Shown here one piece after another: positions 35,329 to 44,246 of a stretch of 64,000 nucleotides of DNA; positions within the stretch are counted from its first letter, which is position 1, and the number at the start of each line of letters is the position of its first letter. The notes beneath the pieces were generated by a model that was given only the letters and a program-made list of their open reading frames with translations, ran no database searches and was not told where the DNA came from. Origin of the DNA: Ignavibacteriota bacterium (GTDB lineage: Bacteria > Bacteroidota > Ignavibacteria > UBA10030 > SZUA-254); the NCBI GenBank assembly GCA_016212665.1, contig JACREZ010000023.1, positions 104,259-168,258 on the forward strand, written 5' to 3'. The translations under genes were made by a program, and so were the position numbers.

Positions 35329-37845
35329 ATGAAGCAAAACATTCTATTTCTCATTCTTTTTTTCACTTATTTTTCATTCGCTCAGCAACACAAGGGGGAC
35401 CTCACTGGCAACGTCGTTGATGCACAAACAATGGAAGCAATTCCCTCGGTCAATATTGTCGTTGTCGAAAAACCAACAACCGGAACGACTTCGGGACTTG
35501 ACGGAACATTCAAAATTACCGGACTGGAAGTAGGAACATACAGTCTCAACATTTCTGCACTTGGCTATCAGCAACAAGTCGTGACCAACGTGGTTATAAC
35601 CACCGGTCGCGCAACTCCCGTTGCCATCAAACTGGAAGAAGCGGCAATTCAGGTGGAAGGAGTAACGGCGCAGGCAAGTTACTTCAGTCGTGCACAGCAG
35701 ATGAGTCCTGTCAGTTCCAACGTTATCCTTCGGTCGGAAGTTCTTCGTTCTCCCGGCGGCATTCAGGACGTACAGCGCGTGGCACAAAATCTTCCCGGTG
35801 TTGCAAGTTCTACTGATAACATCAACGAGTTAATTGTTCGTGGCGGCGCACCGTACGAAAATCTGACCATCATGGATGGTATGGAAATTCCGTCCATCAA
35901 TCATTACTCAAACCAATTCAACTCTGCCGGACCGATTAACATGGTGAACGCCGACATGATTGAGGACGTGCAGTTTTCTTCCGGCGGTTTTCCTGCACAG
36001 TACGGAGACAAATCTTCATCGGTGATGAGCATGACCGTGCGCGAAGGAGACAGGAGCCGGGCATTCGCATCAAAATCGTACATGAACATGGCGGGAATCG
36101 GTACGATGCTCGAAGGCGGCTTTGCTGAAGGTAAAGGCTCGTACATTTTCTCTGCACGAAACAGTCTGCTCGAACTTATTGATAGGATTGTCGGCATTTC
36201 AACAATTTCGCTCACGGCAATTCCGAAGTATTGGGACACGCAGTCCAAGTTCACCTACGACCTTTCCCCTTCTCAGAAACTGAGTCTCAACATTCTCTAC
36301 GGCGACAGCCGCATCAACATCGAAGGAGACCCGAAGGAAAAAGATGAACTGAGGAAAAATGTGCTTGATTCATCGAGCGTGCATACACTCTTCCCAATCA
36401 CAAAACAATATGCAACAGGTCTAAGCCTGCGAAGTTTGTTTGGGAAAGATGGGTACTCGATGCTCACACTCTATTCTTCCGGCACGGCAACCGATATGGA
36501 CGTGCGGGAAGATTTTGCAGTACGTCAACGTGATGCAGAAGGAGAAGTGCAATCATACAATATTCTTAACTCACAAAATGTTTTTTCCAATCACATGTTT
36601 GAATCGTTCATCGGCGGGAAGTATGAAATGTTCTATCAGATTCATCCGCAACATTCACTGACGCTCGGAGGACAACTTCTCACCGTCCAGCGATGGTACG
36701 ATAACGTTTATCTCGGCGCTGATACTTCCCGGTTTGATTTTGACAGAAACGGCACGTACGAAACCGGACCGTTTGTCGTTCCCGAAGGATTCATCACGCA
36801 GGAATTTCCGTTCGGGAATGCAAGCAAGTATTATCTTTTTGCAAGCGATAAATATATGCTCACACAGCGTCTCGCCCTCACACTTGGTTTGCGGTACGAC
36901 CATCTCACCTACTCAGGGAAAGGAAGATTGTCACCTCGTGCAAATCTTTCGTATCAGGTTGTGCCTGCTACGGGAACGCTTACGTTGGCAGTCGGCGAAT
37001 ATGCACAGTCGCATCCGCTTCCCTATTATGGCGATAGAAGAAACATCGGGTACAACCATTATCTTGAGCCAATGAAAGCATTCCACTACGTTCTTGGTTA
37101 CGAACATATTTTTGAACATGGTTTGAAGATGAGTCTCGAAACGTACTACAAAACGTATGACCAAATCGCTGTGGAAGATGATTTTATTTACTCGGCGAAC
37201 CAACTTTTCTGGTCGGATGAGCGGCGAACCATTGGCGAGAGACAATCGTACGGACTTGAATTTTTCATTGAGCAGAAGCAGGTAGAAGATTTATTCGGAA
37301 CGCTGAGTGTTTCTCTCTCCAAAACAAAAGAGAAAGACCCGCGCATTCCTACGCTTGTTGATTGGTACAATTCCGATTATGATTATCCGGTTATCATTAC
37401 TGCTATTGGCGGTAAAGTTGTGAAAGGCATTCGCTCGTGGTTAGATGACGCACCGTTTTATTTGAAATATCCGTCGTACATTCTTCCGCTTTCTGATGAA
37501 ATGGAAATCAGTTTCAAATATCGTTACCAATCCGGGAGACCGTACACGCCACAAGAATTTGTCACGTGGAAGCAAGACCGCGAGGGAGGCATACATTGGT
37601 CTCGCGGTTCATGGATTTCGACCAACAACACCAACACCGAACGTTACCCGGATTATAGTCGTCTTGATTTGCAATGGCTCAGTCGCTTTTACATGAAGGG
37701 CTACAACATCAACGCCTATTTCGCGCTGATGAATGTCTTTAACACGAAGAACGTCTTTTTCGAAAACCACCGAAGCGACGGAACGATTGAAACTGTGTAT
37801 CAGTTCTCGTTCTTCCCTGTGCTGGGGGTGGAGGTGGAGTATTGA
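35329..37845 (+). CDS. TonB-dependent receptor with CarboxypepD_reg-like N-terminal domain
   Basis: This outer-membrane importer starts at the ATG at 35329, preceded by AAGGAT and opening the signal peptide MKQNILFLILFFTYFSFAQ (838 residues). Residues about 22-105 are a carboxypeptidase-regulatory-like domain (GNVVDAQTMEAIPSVNIVVVEK, TSGLDGTFKITGLEVGTY). The plug (about 120-230) reads GGIQDVQRVAQNLPGVAS and NELIVRGGAPYENLTIMDGMEIP. The rest is the 22-strand barrel ending in a strand with a terminal aromatic (GVEVEY). The substrate is unknown; no SusD gene is adjacent, so a SusCD polysaccharide system is not indicated. Confidence 0.93.
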   Translation: MKQNILFLILFFTYFSFAQQHKGDLTGNVVDAQTMEAIPSVNIVVVEKPTTGTTSGLDGTFKITGLEVGTYSLNISALGYQQQVVTNVVITTGRATPVAIKLEEAAIQVEGVTAQASYFSRAQQMSPVSSNVILRSEVLRSPGGIQDVQRVAQNLPGVASSTDNINELIVRGGAPYENLTIMDGMEIPSINHYSNQFNSAGPINMVNADMIEDVQFSSGGFPAQYGDKSSSVMSMTVREGDRSRAFASKSYMNMAGIGTMLEGGFAEGKGSYIFSARNSLLELIDRIVGISTISLTAIPKYWDTQSKFTYDLSPSQKLSLNILYGDSRINIEGDPKEKDELRKNVLDSSSVHTLFPITKQYATGLSLRSLFGKDGYSMLTLYSSGTATDMDVREDFAVRQRDAEGEVQSYNILNSQNVFSNHMFESFIGGKYEMFYQIHPQHSLTLGGQLLTVQRWYDNVYLGADTSRFDFDRNGTYETGPFVVPEGFITQEFPFGNASKYYLFASDKYMLTQRLALTLGLRYDHLTYSGKGRLSPRANLSYQVVPATGTLTLAVGEYAQSHPLPYYGDRRNIGYNHYLEPMKAFHYVLGYEHIFEHGLKMSLETYYKTYDQIAVEDDFIYSANQLFWSDERRTIGERQSYGLEFFIEQKQVEDLFGTLSVSLSKTKEKDPRIPTLVDWYNSDYDYPVIITAIGGKVVKGIRSWLDDAPFYLKYPSYILPLSDEMEISFKYRYQSGRPYTPQEFVTWKQDREGGIHWSRGSWISTNNTNTERYPDYSRLDLQWLSRFYMKGYNINAYFALMNVFNTKNVFFENHRSDGTIETVYQFSFFPVLGVEVEY

Positions 37846-37853
37846 GGTTGAAT

Positions 37854-37885
37854 AGTTGGACTACACCTGCAGGTGTAGTCCAACT
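37854..37885. repeat. Perfect 32-bp palindrome
   Basis: The half-site AGTTGGACTACACCTG is followed directly by its exact complement, with no loop, 8 bp after the receptor stop. No T-run follows. It marks the left side of an accessory patch and could be a REP-like element or a site for a dimeric protein. Confidence 0.85.
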
Positions 37886-38030
37886 CATACGCTCTTGTTG
37901 ATATTGAACGATATTTTTGGTAAACTTCTGAGTGATGAAATACAAGACTATTTTAAAACAACAATGCCATTTAATATATACTCTCGCCGGACTCAATGCC
38001 CGCAATAAATGATTATTAGGAGAAACTGTT

Positions 38031-38426
38031 ATGAACTGGGAAATCATTATTCCGATTATTATTGGATTATTTGGAGGAGTCATAGGTTACATGGCAAAGT
38101 ACGTCTTAGATAAACGAAGTGAGTCCGAAACACGAATTTACATGGATAAAAGGGAACATTATCGTAATCTTCTATTGTGTATTAAAAGTTTAAGTGAACA
38201 AAAAACAGAAAATATTGAGTTGTTCTATTATGAATATTCTTTTTTGTGGCTTCATGCTTCAGACGACGTAATCCGATCTGCCAATGAATTACTATCCATA
38301 ATAAAGAGCAGTAAAGTTCCTTTAGTGATCGGTCAAGACATTCTTGGCAAGCTATTAGTAAGCATGCGACAGGATCTTGGCTTAAAATCTAAATTAGAAT
38401 CATCAGATTTTATATACGTGCAATAA
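38031..38426 (+). CDS. Small membrane-anchored protein of unknown function
   Basis: The 131-residue protein has one N-terminal transmembrane helix (EIIIPIIIGLFGGVIGYMAKYV, about residues 4-25) with the rest probably cytosolic and helical (DKRSESETRIYMDKREHYRNLLLCIKSLSEQ). An AGGAG box precedes the ATG (TTAGGAGAAACTGTT). I do not recognise it. It is AT-rich compared with the receptor gene and lies at the left of the accessory patch, so it may have been acquired. A terminator-like hairpin follows. Confidence 0.65.
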   Translation: MNWEIIIPIIIGLFGGVIGYMAKYVLDKRSESETRIYMDKREHYRNLLLCIKSLSEQKTENIELFYYEYSFLWLHASDDVIRSANELLSIIKSSKVPLVIGQDILGKLLVSMRQDLGLKSKLESSDFIYVQ

Positions 38427-38445
38427 CTTTTATTTTTATTATGGG

Positions 38446-38470
38446 GTGTCATGGTCGTTCCCCGTGACAC
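38446..38470 (+). terminator. Probable Rho-independent terminator
   Basis: A 9-bp stem (GTGTCATGG with CCGTGACAC, one G-T pair) closes a 7-nt loop and is followed by TAATATTTTT, 19 bp after the stop of the small membrane protein gene. Confidence 0.6.
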
Positions 38471-38593
38471 TAATATTTTTACATTCAGTAATTGCAATTT
38501 ACAGTCGGTGAAAACCACCTGCAATAAATGTCAAAAACAACATCCATTGCAGTTCACTCAAGCGAAATGAACTGCTGAGAACAAACGATAAAT

Positions 38594-39613
38594 ATGAGCA
38601 AAGATTTAACATCCTCTGCAATAGACAGACAAAACATCTTAAATAATCCGTATGCTGTTGAAGAAATCCAGACGGCAGCCGGAATAACAGGAATTGTATT
38701 TAATGGTGAGATAAAATTTATCAAAGACCAACTTGCCTCGTTTTTTGAAGTGGATGTTCGAACAGTCAATCGTTACTTAGAAACACATTCGGATGAGTTG
38801 TCTAAAAACGGTTACGAGGTCTTACGTGGTAAACGCTTGCAGGAATTCAAGTTAGCTATCAAAACAGGGGATGTTAAGGACATGAATGTCCTTAACACAG
38901 TTCCACAGATCGGAATCTTTAACTTCCGTTCTTTCTTAGACTTAGCGATGTTACTCACGGAAAGTGAGCGTGCAAAAACCCTCCGCGGCGTAATATTAGA
39001 TATTGTCATTGATACTATCAACAAGAAAACCGGCGGCGGAACCAAATATATCAACCAGCGCGACGAAGATTTTATCGTCAATTACCTTCGGGGAGAGGAT
39101 TACCGCAAGGAGTTCACAGATGCTTTGCGCGATGTTGTTGATATGGGGAAAGCGAAATATCCTATCTATACTGATAAAATCTATAAAAGCATCTTCAAAG
39201 AGAACACGCAGGAGTACAGACAAATTCTCAAACTCCACAGCAAAGAGAATGTTCGGGACACAATGTATGCAGAAGTCCTCCTCGTCATTTCAAGTTTTGA
39301 AGCAGGATTTGCTGAGGTATTACAGAATCAGTACAAAAAACTCGAACGAAAATTAACTCCTTTTGAAGTTGACGCTTTGTATGCTGAATTTGAATCACAG
39401 AGGCTGTGGGTTCCGCAAATTGAAGACATCCGTACTAAAATGGCAAGTCGTGACCTTGGATTCAGAGACGCCCTCCACATCCGGTTGAAAGAATATATCG
39501 GCGCTATCCCGACCGACGACTTTGAACGTTTTCTTGGAGAAAAAAGTAAAGACCTTTCTGCACGCCTCGAAGAAATGTCGGAAGTATTCAAACGTTTAAA
39601 AGTTCGCGAGTGA
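38594..39613 (+). CDS. RhuM-like DNA-binding protein, partner of Doc
   Basis: The N-terminal region (residues about 30-85: GIVFNGEIKFIKDQLASFFEVDVRTVNRYLETHSDELSKNGY) resembles the RhuM/KilA-like helix-turn-helix found in virulence RhuM-family proteins, which in some genomes is fused to or next to Fic/Doc domains. The rest (about 90-339) is helical with no family I can name. The stop overlaps the GTG of the Doc gene by 4 bp, so it is translationally coupled and fits the role of antitoxin and repressor in place of the usual Phd. It is long (339 residues) for an antitoxin. That role is inference. Confidence 0.75.
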   Translation: MSKDLTSSAIDRQNILNNPYAVEEIQTAAGITGIVFNGEIKFIKDQLASFFEVDVRTVNRYLETHSDELSKNGYEVLRGKRLQEFKLAIKTGDVKDMNVLNTVPQIGIFNFRSFLDLAMLLTESERAKTLRGVILDIVIDTINKKTGGGTKYINQRDEDFIVNYLRGEDYRKEFTDALRDVVDMGKAKYPIYTDKIYKSIFKENTQEYRQILKLHSKENVRDTMYAEVLLVISSFEAGFAEVLQNQYKKLERKLTPFEVDALYAEFESQRLWVPQIEDIRTKMASRDLGFRDALHIRLKEYIGAIPTDDFERFLGEKSKDLSARLEEMSEVFKRLKVRE

Positions 39614-40047
39614 AAATTGTTTACATCAATATCGCACAAGCAATTGCAACCCATAAATTAACCGTCCTAGTAAGTGGCGGCGGTAGTGATGGGATTCTGA
39701 ATATCGGATATTTGGAAAGCGCTCTTGAACATATTCAGAACGACGATTATTATCCAACGTTCGAAGATAAACTAACTCACCTTGTTTTTGCTGCAAACAA
39801 ATTCCATTCATTTCAAGATGGCAACAAAAGAATTTCCATTGCATTGGGCGCTCAGTTTCTCTTGTTCAACGGATATGTTTTTATCGTTCCCCGATTTATC
39901 CAAGAGATGGAAAATATCAGTTATCATGTAGCCGCCGGAAGAATTGATAAGGAGTTACTCAAGGAGATAATCACATCCATTCTCTCTCAACCCGACTACT
40001 CCGAAGAACTGAAACTAAAAATACTCAACGCAATTCAAGACTCATAA
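39610..40047 (+). CDS. Doc-type Fic-fold toxin
   Basis: The 145-residue protein shows the Doc signature HSFQDGNKRIS (His66 to Arg74). The Lys in place of the second Gly of canonical Fic motifs is typical of Doc proteins, which phosphorylate EF-Tu rather than AMPylate. The N-terminal part (SGGGSDGILNIGYLESALE) matches the Doc helix before the active site. It begins with GTG overlapping the RhuM-like gene. The family's function in growth arrest is known; activity here is inferred. Confidence 0.88.
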   Translation: MKIVYINIAQAIATHKLTVLVSGGGSDGILNIGYLESALEHIQNDDYYPTFEDKLTHLVFAANKFHSFQDGNKRISIALGAQFLLFNGYVFIVPRFIQEMENISYHVAAGRIDKELLKEIITSILSQPDYSEELKLKILNAIQDS

Positions 40048-40052
40048 CACAG

Positions 40053-40388
40053 ATGCACTCCATCATCTGGAAATTCACAATAGAACAATCAAACAAGGAA
40101 GAGTTTGAACAGCATTACGGTCCGAACGGAAGTTGGGCTGAGTTGTTTCGGAAATCTCCGTCGTACATCGGGACGATGCTTTTGCGCGATACCTCGAATG
40201 TTTCAATCTATCTCACAATTGATATGTGGCGTTCGGAAAAAGATTTTGAGGAGTTCAAGAGCAGGTTTTATGACGAGTATTCTGCTCTTGATAAGAAGAT
40301 GGAACGGCTGACAATCAAAGAGGAATTGGTGGGAAGGTATGAAGCGACTGATTCTCCAACAAATTTTTCTTTTCAATCGGTTGCTTGA
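40053..40388 (+). CDS. ABM-like dimeric alpha/beta-barrel protein
   Basis: The 111-residue protein has the ferredoxin-like pattern of the antibiotic-biosynthesis-monooxygenase fold (MHSIIWKFTIEQSNKEEFEQHYGPNGSWAELFRK, then YLTIDMWRSEKDFEEFKSRF). Members act as small monooxygenases or haem-degrading proteins, and many are uncharacterised. It begins 5 bp after the Doc gene but may be unrelated to it. A GGTTGC/GCAACC hairpin lies at its 3' end. Confidence 0.7.
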   Translation: MHSIIWKFTIEQSNKEEFEQHYGPNGSWAELFRKSPSYIGTMLLRDTSNVSIYLTIDMWRSEKDFEEFKSRFYDEYSALDKKMERLTIKEELVGRYEATDSPTNFSFQSVA

Positions 40389-40451
40389 AAGCAACCACAA
40401 TAGATTACGACATGTATTGCAGTTCACTGCATCGGACTGAAACAATTCATG

Positions 40452-40880
40452 TTATCCAATCCGTAGCGTCATAACCACATCCGAACCTTCGTCGTTTCGC
40501 TCGAAGGAAACACTGTCCATCATTGAGCGCATGAGAAAGACGCCGCGCCCGTGTTCACGGAAAAGATTTTCCTGGGCGAGCGGGTCGGGAAGTTCTTCGG
40601 GATTAAATCCGGGACCTTCGTCATGAATGCGGATTGTCAATGTTTCCTTGTTCTCATCGCAATCGCAGGTGAGTGTGACGTGCTTTTCCGGGTCTTGCTT
40701 GTTGCCGTGAAGGATGCCGTTGTTTACCGCTTCGGTGGTAACAACCAATAATTTGTTGAACTTTTCTTTGTTCAGCCGCGCAAGCCTGTTGATGCGGCGG
40801 AGAAACGGTTCAACTTTCGCAACCTGTTGTGGTTGTGATTTTAATAAAAGAACAAAATGTCGTTGCTGAGTTCTGGGCAT
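40452..40880 (-). CDS. RsbW-like anti-sigma factor/serine kinase (HATPase domain)
   Basis: The 142-residue protein is a stand-alone GHKL ATPase domain: the N box is VTTEAVNNGILHGN, the G1 box is DEGPGFNP and the G2 box is HGRGVFLMRSMMD. In known partner-switch systems such proteins bind a sigma factor or phosphorylate an STAS-domain antagonist. No antagonist or sigma gene is next to it. The stop is 1 bp or so after the start region of the downstream gene, in the same direction as the barrel gene at 40882. Confidence 0.88.
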   Translation of the reverse strand: MPRTQQRHFVLLLKSQPQQVAKVEPFLRRINRLARLNKEKFNKLLVVTTEAVNNGILHGNKQDPEKHVTLTCDCDENKETLTIRIHDEGPGFNPEELPDPLAQENLFREHGRGVFLMRSMMDSVSFERNDEGSDVVMTLRIG

Positions 40881-40881
40881 A

Positions 40882-42798
40882 TCAAAGTTGTAATAAACAT
40901 TCCATTGTCATGTTTGCGTTGGAGGTTTGTTGCTGACCGGTCTGGCGAAGATGTTCGTACCAGCCTTTCACCTGCAACCGCGTTCCGGAACCAACCGACC
41001 AATCAATTGCTGTCGTCGGTCCGATGCTACGAAGAACATATTCCTGTTTCTTCTCCGCGCCCGCGTATGCAAAACGAGACTGACTAAAATAACGAATCCC
41101 TACCGAAAAAAACAAGAACTCATTTACACGATAACGGACTGCACCGGTGTACGTGTTTTCGTCAATGGAAGTTAACGGTCGTTCGGAAAACTGTTCCCAC
41201 CGTAATTCGCCACGTTCATAGAAGCGGATGTTGCTGAACCAATCGAGCGAAATGCGTTTGGTTACGTGAACAACCGATGAATCAATCCACGCAAATTGCC
41301 GGAACGTAAAACTTCGTACGGAGGAGGAAAGATATTCAAAATCGTACGTGGTATAATTTGCCAGCACTTCAAATGTATTCATGGATGTGAATGAACTGCC
41401 GGGATTGTACAGCAGGCGCGGCGATAACCGGAAAATCCTGTTCCATGTATTATCCGAACTGCGCGTGCGTATGAGATAGACAAGATGAATCAGGCTTGCT
41501 TCAGCAGTTGTTTGAAGATGAACATACCTGTTGATTTGATGCGCCGTCGTCAAGCGGATGTTGTGTCGCAGTTCGTCCCTGTCATCATCATTGAGCAGAC
41601 TTGGGGTATCGTAATGGAGAATACTGTTTGAAAACGAAAGCCGGAACGTATCGGAGAACGTTGGTGCGAAAAAAACATCACCCAACAACGATGTGCGCCG
41701 CGCCTGATTATTTTTTCGCTCCTGAATTCCCAACGCGGAATCAATACTGATGCGCGAAACACTTTCCTGTTCCGTTACGCCGTGACGCTCTTCCCGTTCG
41801 AGATAGCCAAGCCGTGCCATAACAGAAAATTTATTTGTTGGTGAAAATTTCATTCCCGCGTCTCCTTCAATCCTCAGTTCTTCAATCGTCGGAGAAATCA
41901 TCGTGAGTATTGATTGAGATGACGGTTGCCCGCGGGTCGTTCTCCCGACATCACGGGAAATAATCCGACTTTGCACATCGAAATTCAAGACGTTCGAGGA
42001 TAAATACTCAAACGTATTGCTGAATGCAAAAATATTTTCTGTCCGTGTTTCAATATTTGACTGTGAGTTCCTTGCAGATGAGGATTGATGTTCGCCAAGG
42101 TAAAAATCCCGTTTATTCCTCAGAAACGAAAAATCAAACTGCACGCGTGATTTTTCAAAAAATGATTTACTCACGCCAAGCGTATCACGGAATGTTTCCA
42201 GTGTTCGCGGATACAACTCTGCCCGCTCGTTCATTCCCCTGAGACTGAACCCGTAACCGCCGAGTTGCAAATCATTTGAGTTCAATCCCAACGAATAGAC
42301 CAGACCGTTGTCATACAACCCTGCCTGATTATCATAGCGAATGCCGACCATCGGTTCAAGCGAGAATCGTTCTACAGGAACATACTCAACGCCGTACATG
42401 AACGAATGTGAACCTGCATTCCCAAGTGCAATGGTTTGATTATCGGAAAGCGAAAATGAATTTGCCTGAAACGTTCCATGGAGACGCGGAACAAACGGAT
42501 GTCTGAGTTTGAAATCTACTGTTTGTTCATCCCGGATGAATTGTTTCTCTGTCCGGATTAATGACGAACGAAAATTCTGGTTGAAACTCACAGCAAGCGG
42601 ACCGAACATGTTTCGATAATTGAGTCGTGTGTCCCAGTGGTATCGGTTCAGTAACTTATCAAAGCCGATGGATGCTTGATTTGGTATGTGAAAATCCGAA
42701 GCAGAAGTTTCCTGATTTACCTGCGCAACCGATGGAAAGGATAACAGAGCGAGGAACAGGCTCATCCACAACAAACGATATTGTACTATGGCTTTCAT
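40882..42798 (-). CDS. Predicted outer-membrane protein of unknown function
   Basis: I start this at the ATG at 42798, beginning MKAIVQYRLLWMSLFLALLSFPSVAQ, a signal peptide, for 638 residues. The rest alternates amphipathic strands with aromatic residues (WDTRLNYRNMFGPLAVSFNQNFRSSL, RISLDWFSNIRFYERGELRWEQF, RVNEFLFFSVGIRYFSQS), the pattern of a large outer-membrane barrel. No family is recognised. It ends 2 bp before the RsbW-like gene in transcription order, so the two are probably one operon, an odd pairing of a barrel and a cytosolic regulator. Confidence 0.65.
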   Translation of the reverse strand: MKAIVQYRLLWMSLFLALLSFPSVAQVNQETSASDFHIPNQASIGFDKLLNRYHWDTRLNYRNMFGPLAVSFNQNFRSSLIRTEKQFIRDEQTVDFKLRHPFVPRLHGTFQANSFSLSDNQTIALGNAGSHSFMYGVEYVPVERFSLEPMVGIRYDNQAGLYDNGLVYSLGLNSNDLQLGGYGFSLRGMNERAELYPRTLETFRDTLGVSKSFFEKSRVQFDFSFLRNKRDFYLGEHQSSSARNSQSNIETRTENIFAFSNTFEYLSSNVLNFDVQSRIISRDVGRTTRGQPSSQSILTMISPTIEELRIEGDAGMKFSPTNKFSVMARLGYLEREERHGVTEQESVSRISIDSALGIQERKNNQARRTSLLGDVFFAPTFSDTFRLSFSNSILHYDTPSLLNDDDRDELRHNIRLTTAHQINRYVHLQTTAEASLIHLVYLIRTRSSDNTWNRIFRLSPRLLYNPGSSFTSMNTFEVLANYTTYDFEYLSSSVRSFTFRQFAWIDSSVVHVTKRISLDWFSNIRFYERGELRWEQFSERPLTSIDENTYTGAVRYRVNEFLFFSVGIRYFSQSRFAYAGAEKKQEYVLRSIGPTTAIDWSVGSGTRLQVKGWYEHLRQTGQQQTSNANMTMECLLQL

Positions 42799-43065
42799 AA
42801 CCGGGTCAATTATAGAGAATCTGTCGGCAATTAACAATCACTCAATGAACGATCTTTTGTTCGACTCGTTTTTTTTCGTCAACCCGGGTGCTAGATTGAG
42901 GTTTGGTTATCTCTTTCTCATTTCGTACTTTGCCATGCGTATGCAGCATGTATTTCTCCAAGTGTACGCCCGATGAAGAGGCTTAAACGTTCCCGCAACC
43001 GTTTTCTGTCTCCGTATCATTATCTCCCCGCATCCAATCTTCATCTTCTATCGTAATTTCGGCAA

Positions 43066-43779
43066 ATGTTCTCCTCAATGGTAAAAATATTATTGATTGT
43101 CCCGTTTACGGTGGTGATGTCTATTATCACTACGGTTGCAATTGTTCTGACCCGAAGCCCGGAATTATTTGATACGCTTGTCCGATTTTTCTATTCGGGA
43201 ATTTTGGTGTTGAGCGGCGTGAAGGTAAACGTCCTCGGACTCGAAGCGATTGATGTTTCCCGCAACTATATTTATGTTGCCAATCATGCCAGTTACTATG
43301 ATATCCCATCGGTGATGACCGGCATTCCTGACAGATTCATTCGCATCATGTATAAAAAAGAATTGCAGAAAATTCCGGTGTTCGGTTGGGCGATGAAGTG
43401 GACACGGTTTTATATTCCCATCAATCGCGGACGGGGAATGGAAGCGCAACAGAGTTTAGAGAAAGCAATCGAACGGATTAAGAACGGTGAATCAGTGTTA
43501 CTGTTTGCAGAAGGAACACGAACAACGGATGGAAAACTTCAGCAATTCAAACGCGGTGCATTTAATATTGCTGTGAAAGCCGGAATCCCTGTCGTGCCGG
43601 TTACGATTAACGGAAGTTATGGAATTATGCCGAAAAGTTCTTTCCGGATTCGTTCCGGTGAAATTACATTGACCGTCAGTAAACCGATTTTACCACCAGC
43701 GGAAGACGGGAAAGCATCCGAACTTCAACTCATGGAAGAAGTGTATCAATCAATCCAACAGAATTATATCAAACAATAA
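43066..43779 (+). CDS. plsC: 1-acylglycerol-3-phosphate O-acyltransferase (PlsC family)
   Basis: This membrane enzyme adds the second acyl chain in phosphatidic acid synthesis. It has an N-terminal hydrophobic helix pair (MVKILLIVPFTVVMSIITTVAIVL), the HX4D motif in NHASYYD, the FAEGTRTTDG motif and the PVTINGSYGIMPK block. The 237-residue length is normal. An alternative ATG is four codons in. It lies 1 bp before gatC. The 267-bp gap before it shows no gene. Confidence 0.92.
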   Translation: MFSSMVKILLIVPFTVVMSIITTVAIVLTRSPELFDTLVRFFYSGILVLSGVKVNVLGLEAIDVSRNYIYVANHASYYDIPSVMTGIPDRFIRIMYKKELQKIPVFGWAMKWTRFYIPINRGRGMEAQQSLEKAIERIKNGESVLLFAEGTRTTDGKLQQFKRGAFNIAVKAGIPVVPVTINGSYGIMPKSSFRIRSGEITLTVSKPILPPAEDGKASELQLMEEVYQSIQQNYIKQ

Positions 43780-43780
43780 T

Positions 43781-44068
43781 ATGTCAGTCACTATCAAAGA
43801 AGTTGAACGTGTCGCAAATCTGGCGCGGCTCGAATTTACAGAAGAAGAAAAAGAAACTTTCACGCACCAATTGAACGACATTCTCGCGTACATGGAAAAG
43901 TTAAATGAACTTGACACGTCGAACGTCGAGCCGCTTTCGCACGTCATTGAACTGCAAAATGTTTTCCGTGAAGATACTGTTGAGCCATCTCCTCCGAGAG
44001 AAGAAATGTTGAAGAACGCACCATCGAAGAATGAGAAATTCTTTAAAGTACCCAAAGTCATCAAGTGA
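43781..44068 (+). CDS. gatC: Aspartyl/glutamyl-tRNA amidotransferase subunit C
   Basis: The 95-residue product (VERVANLARLEFTEEEKETFTHQLNDILAYMEKLNELDTSNVEPLSH) is a typical GatC, the small subunit that stabilises GatAB in converting Glu-tRNA(Gln) to Gln-tRNA(Gln). gatA and gatB are not in the window. It follows plsC by 1 bp. Confidence 0.96.
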   Translation: MSVTIKEVERVANLARLEFTEEEKETFTHQLNDILAYMEKLNELDTSNVEPLSHVIELQNVFREDTVEPSPPREEMLKNAPSKNEKFFKVPKVIK

Positions 44069-44108
44069 TTAGTGATTTGCCCCAGTGATGTGAGATATTT
44101 GATATGCG

Positions 44109-44150
44109 TTTGTCATCTGTCAATTGTCATTGGTCATTAGTGATTGTTGT
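44109..44150. repeat. TTNGTCA heptamer array (about 6 units)
   Basis: Units TTTGTCA, TCTGTCA, ATTGTCA, TTGGTCA, TTAGTGA and TTGTTGT follow in phase between gatC and kdsB. The pattern resembles the heptanucleotide STRR arrays known from heterocystous cyanobacteria. Confidence 0.8.
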
Positions 44151-44246
44151 TGTTCGATCTATAGGATGTTTATCTCACTTGAGCGGTATGTGAAAATGAA
44201 ACCTAAAATCTGAAACCAAACCCAAAAACTACAACCAAAAACATTA

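Larger units (their letters stand above)
38546..40428. repeat. 13-bp direct repeats flanking the RhuM-Doc region
   Basis: ATTGCAGTTCACT occurs at 38546-38558 and again at 40416-40428, just outside the three genes at 38594-40388. The left copy is also part of an inverted repeat (GCAGTTCA with TGAACTGC). A pair of 13-mers can arise by chance in 64 kb, so only the position makes this notable. Confidence 0.35.

Noticed and set aside
37854..37885. Palindrome considered as a terminator for the receptor gene
   Set aside because: There is no loop and no following T-run.
42788..42976. Plus-strand frame of 62 codons upstream of plsC
   Set aside because: It overlaps the signal-peptide end of the barrel gene on the other strand, has no ribosome binding site and no family resemblance.
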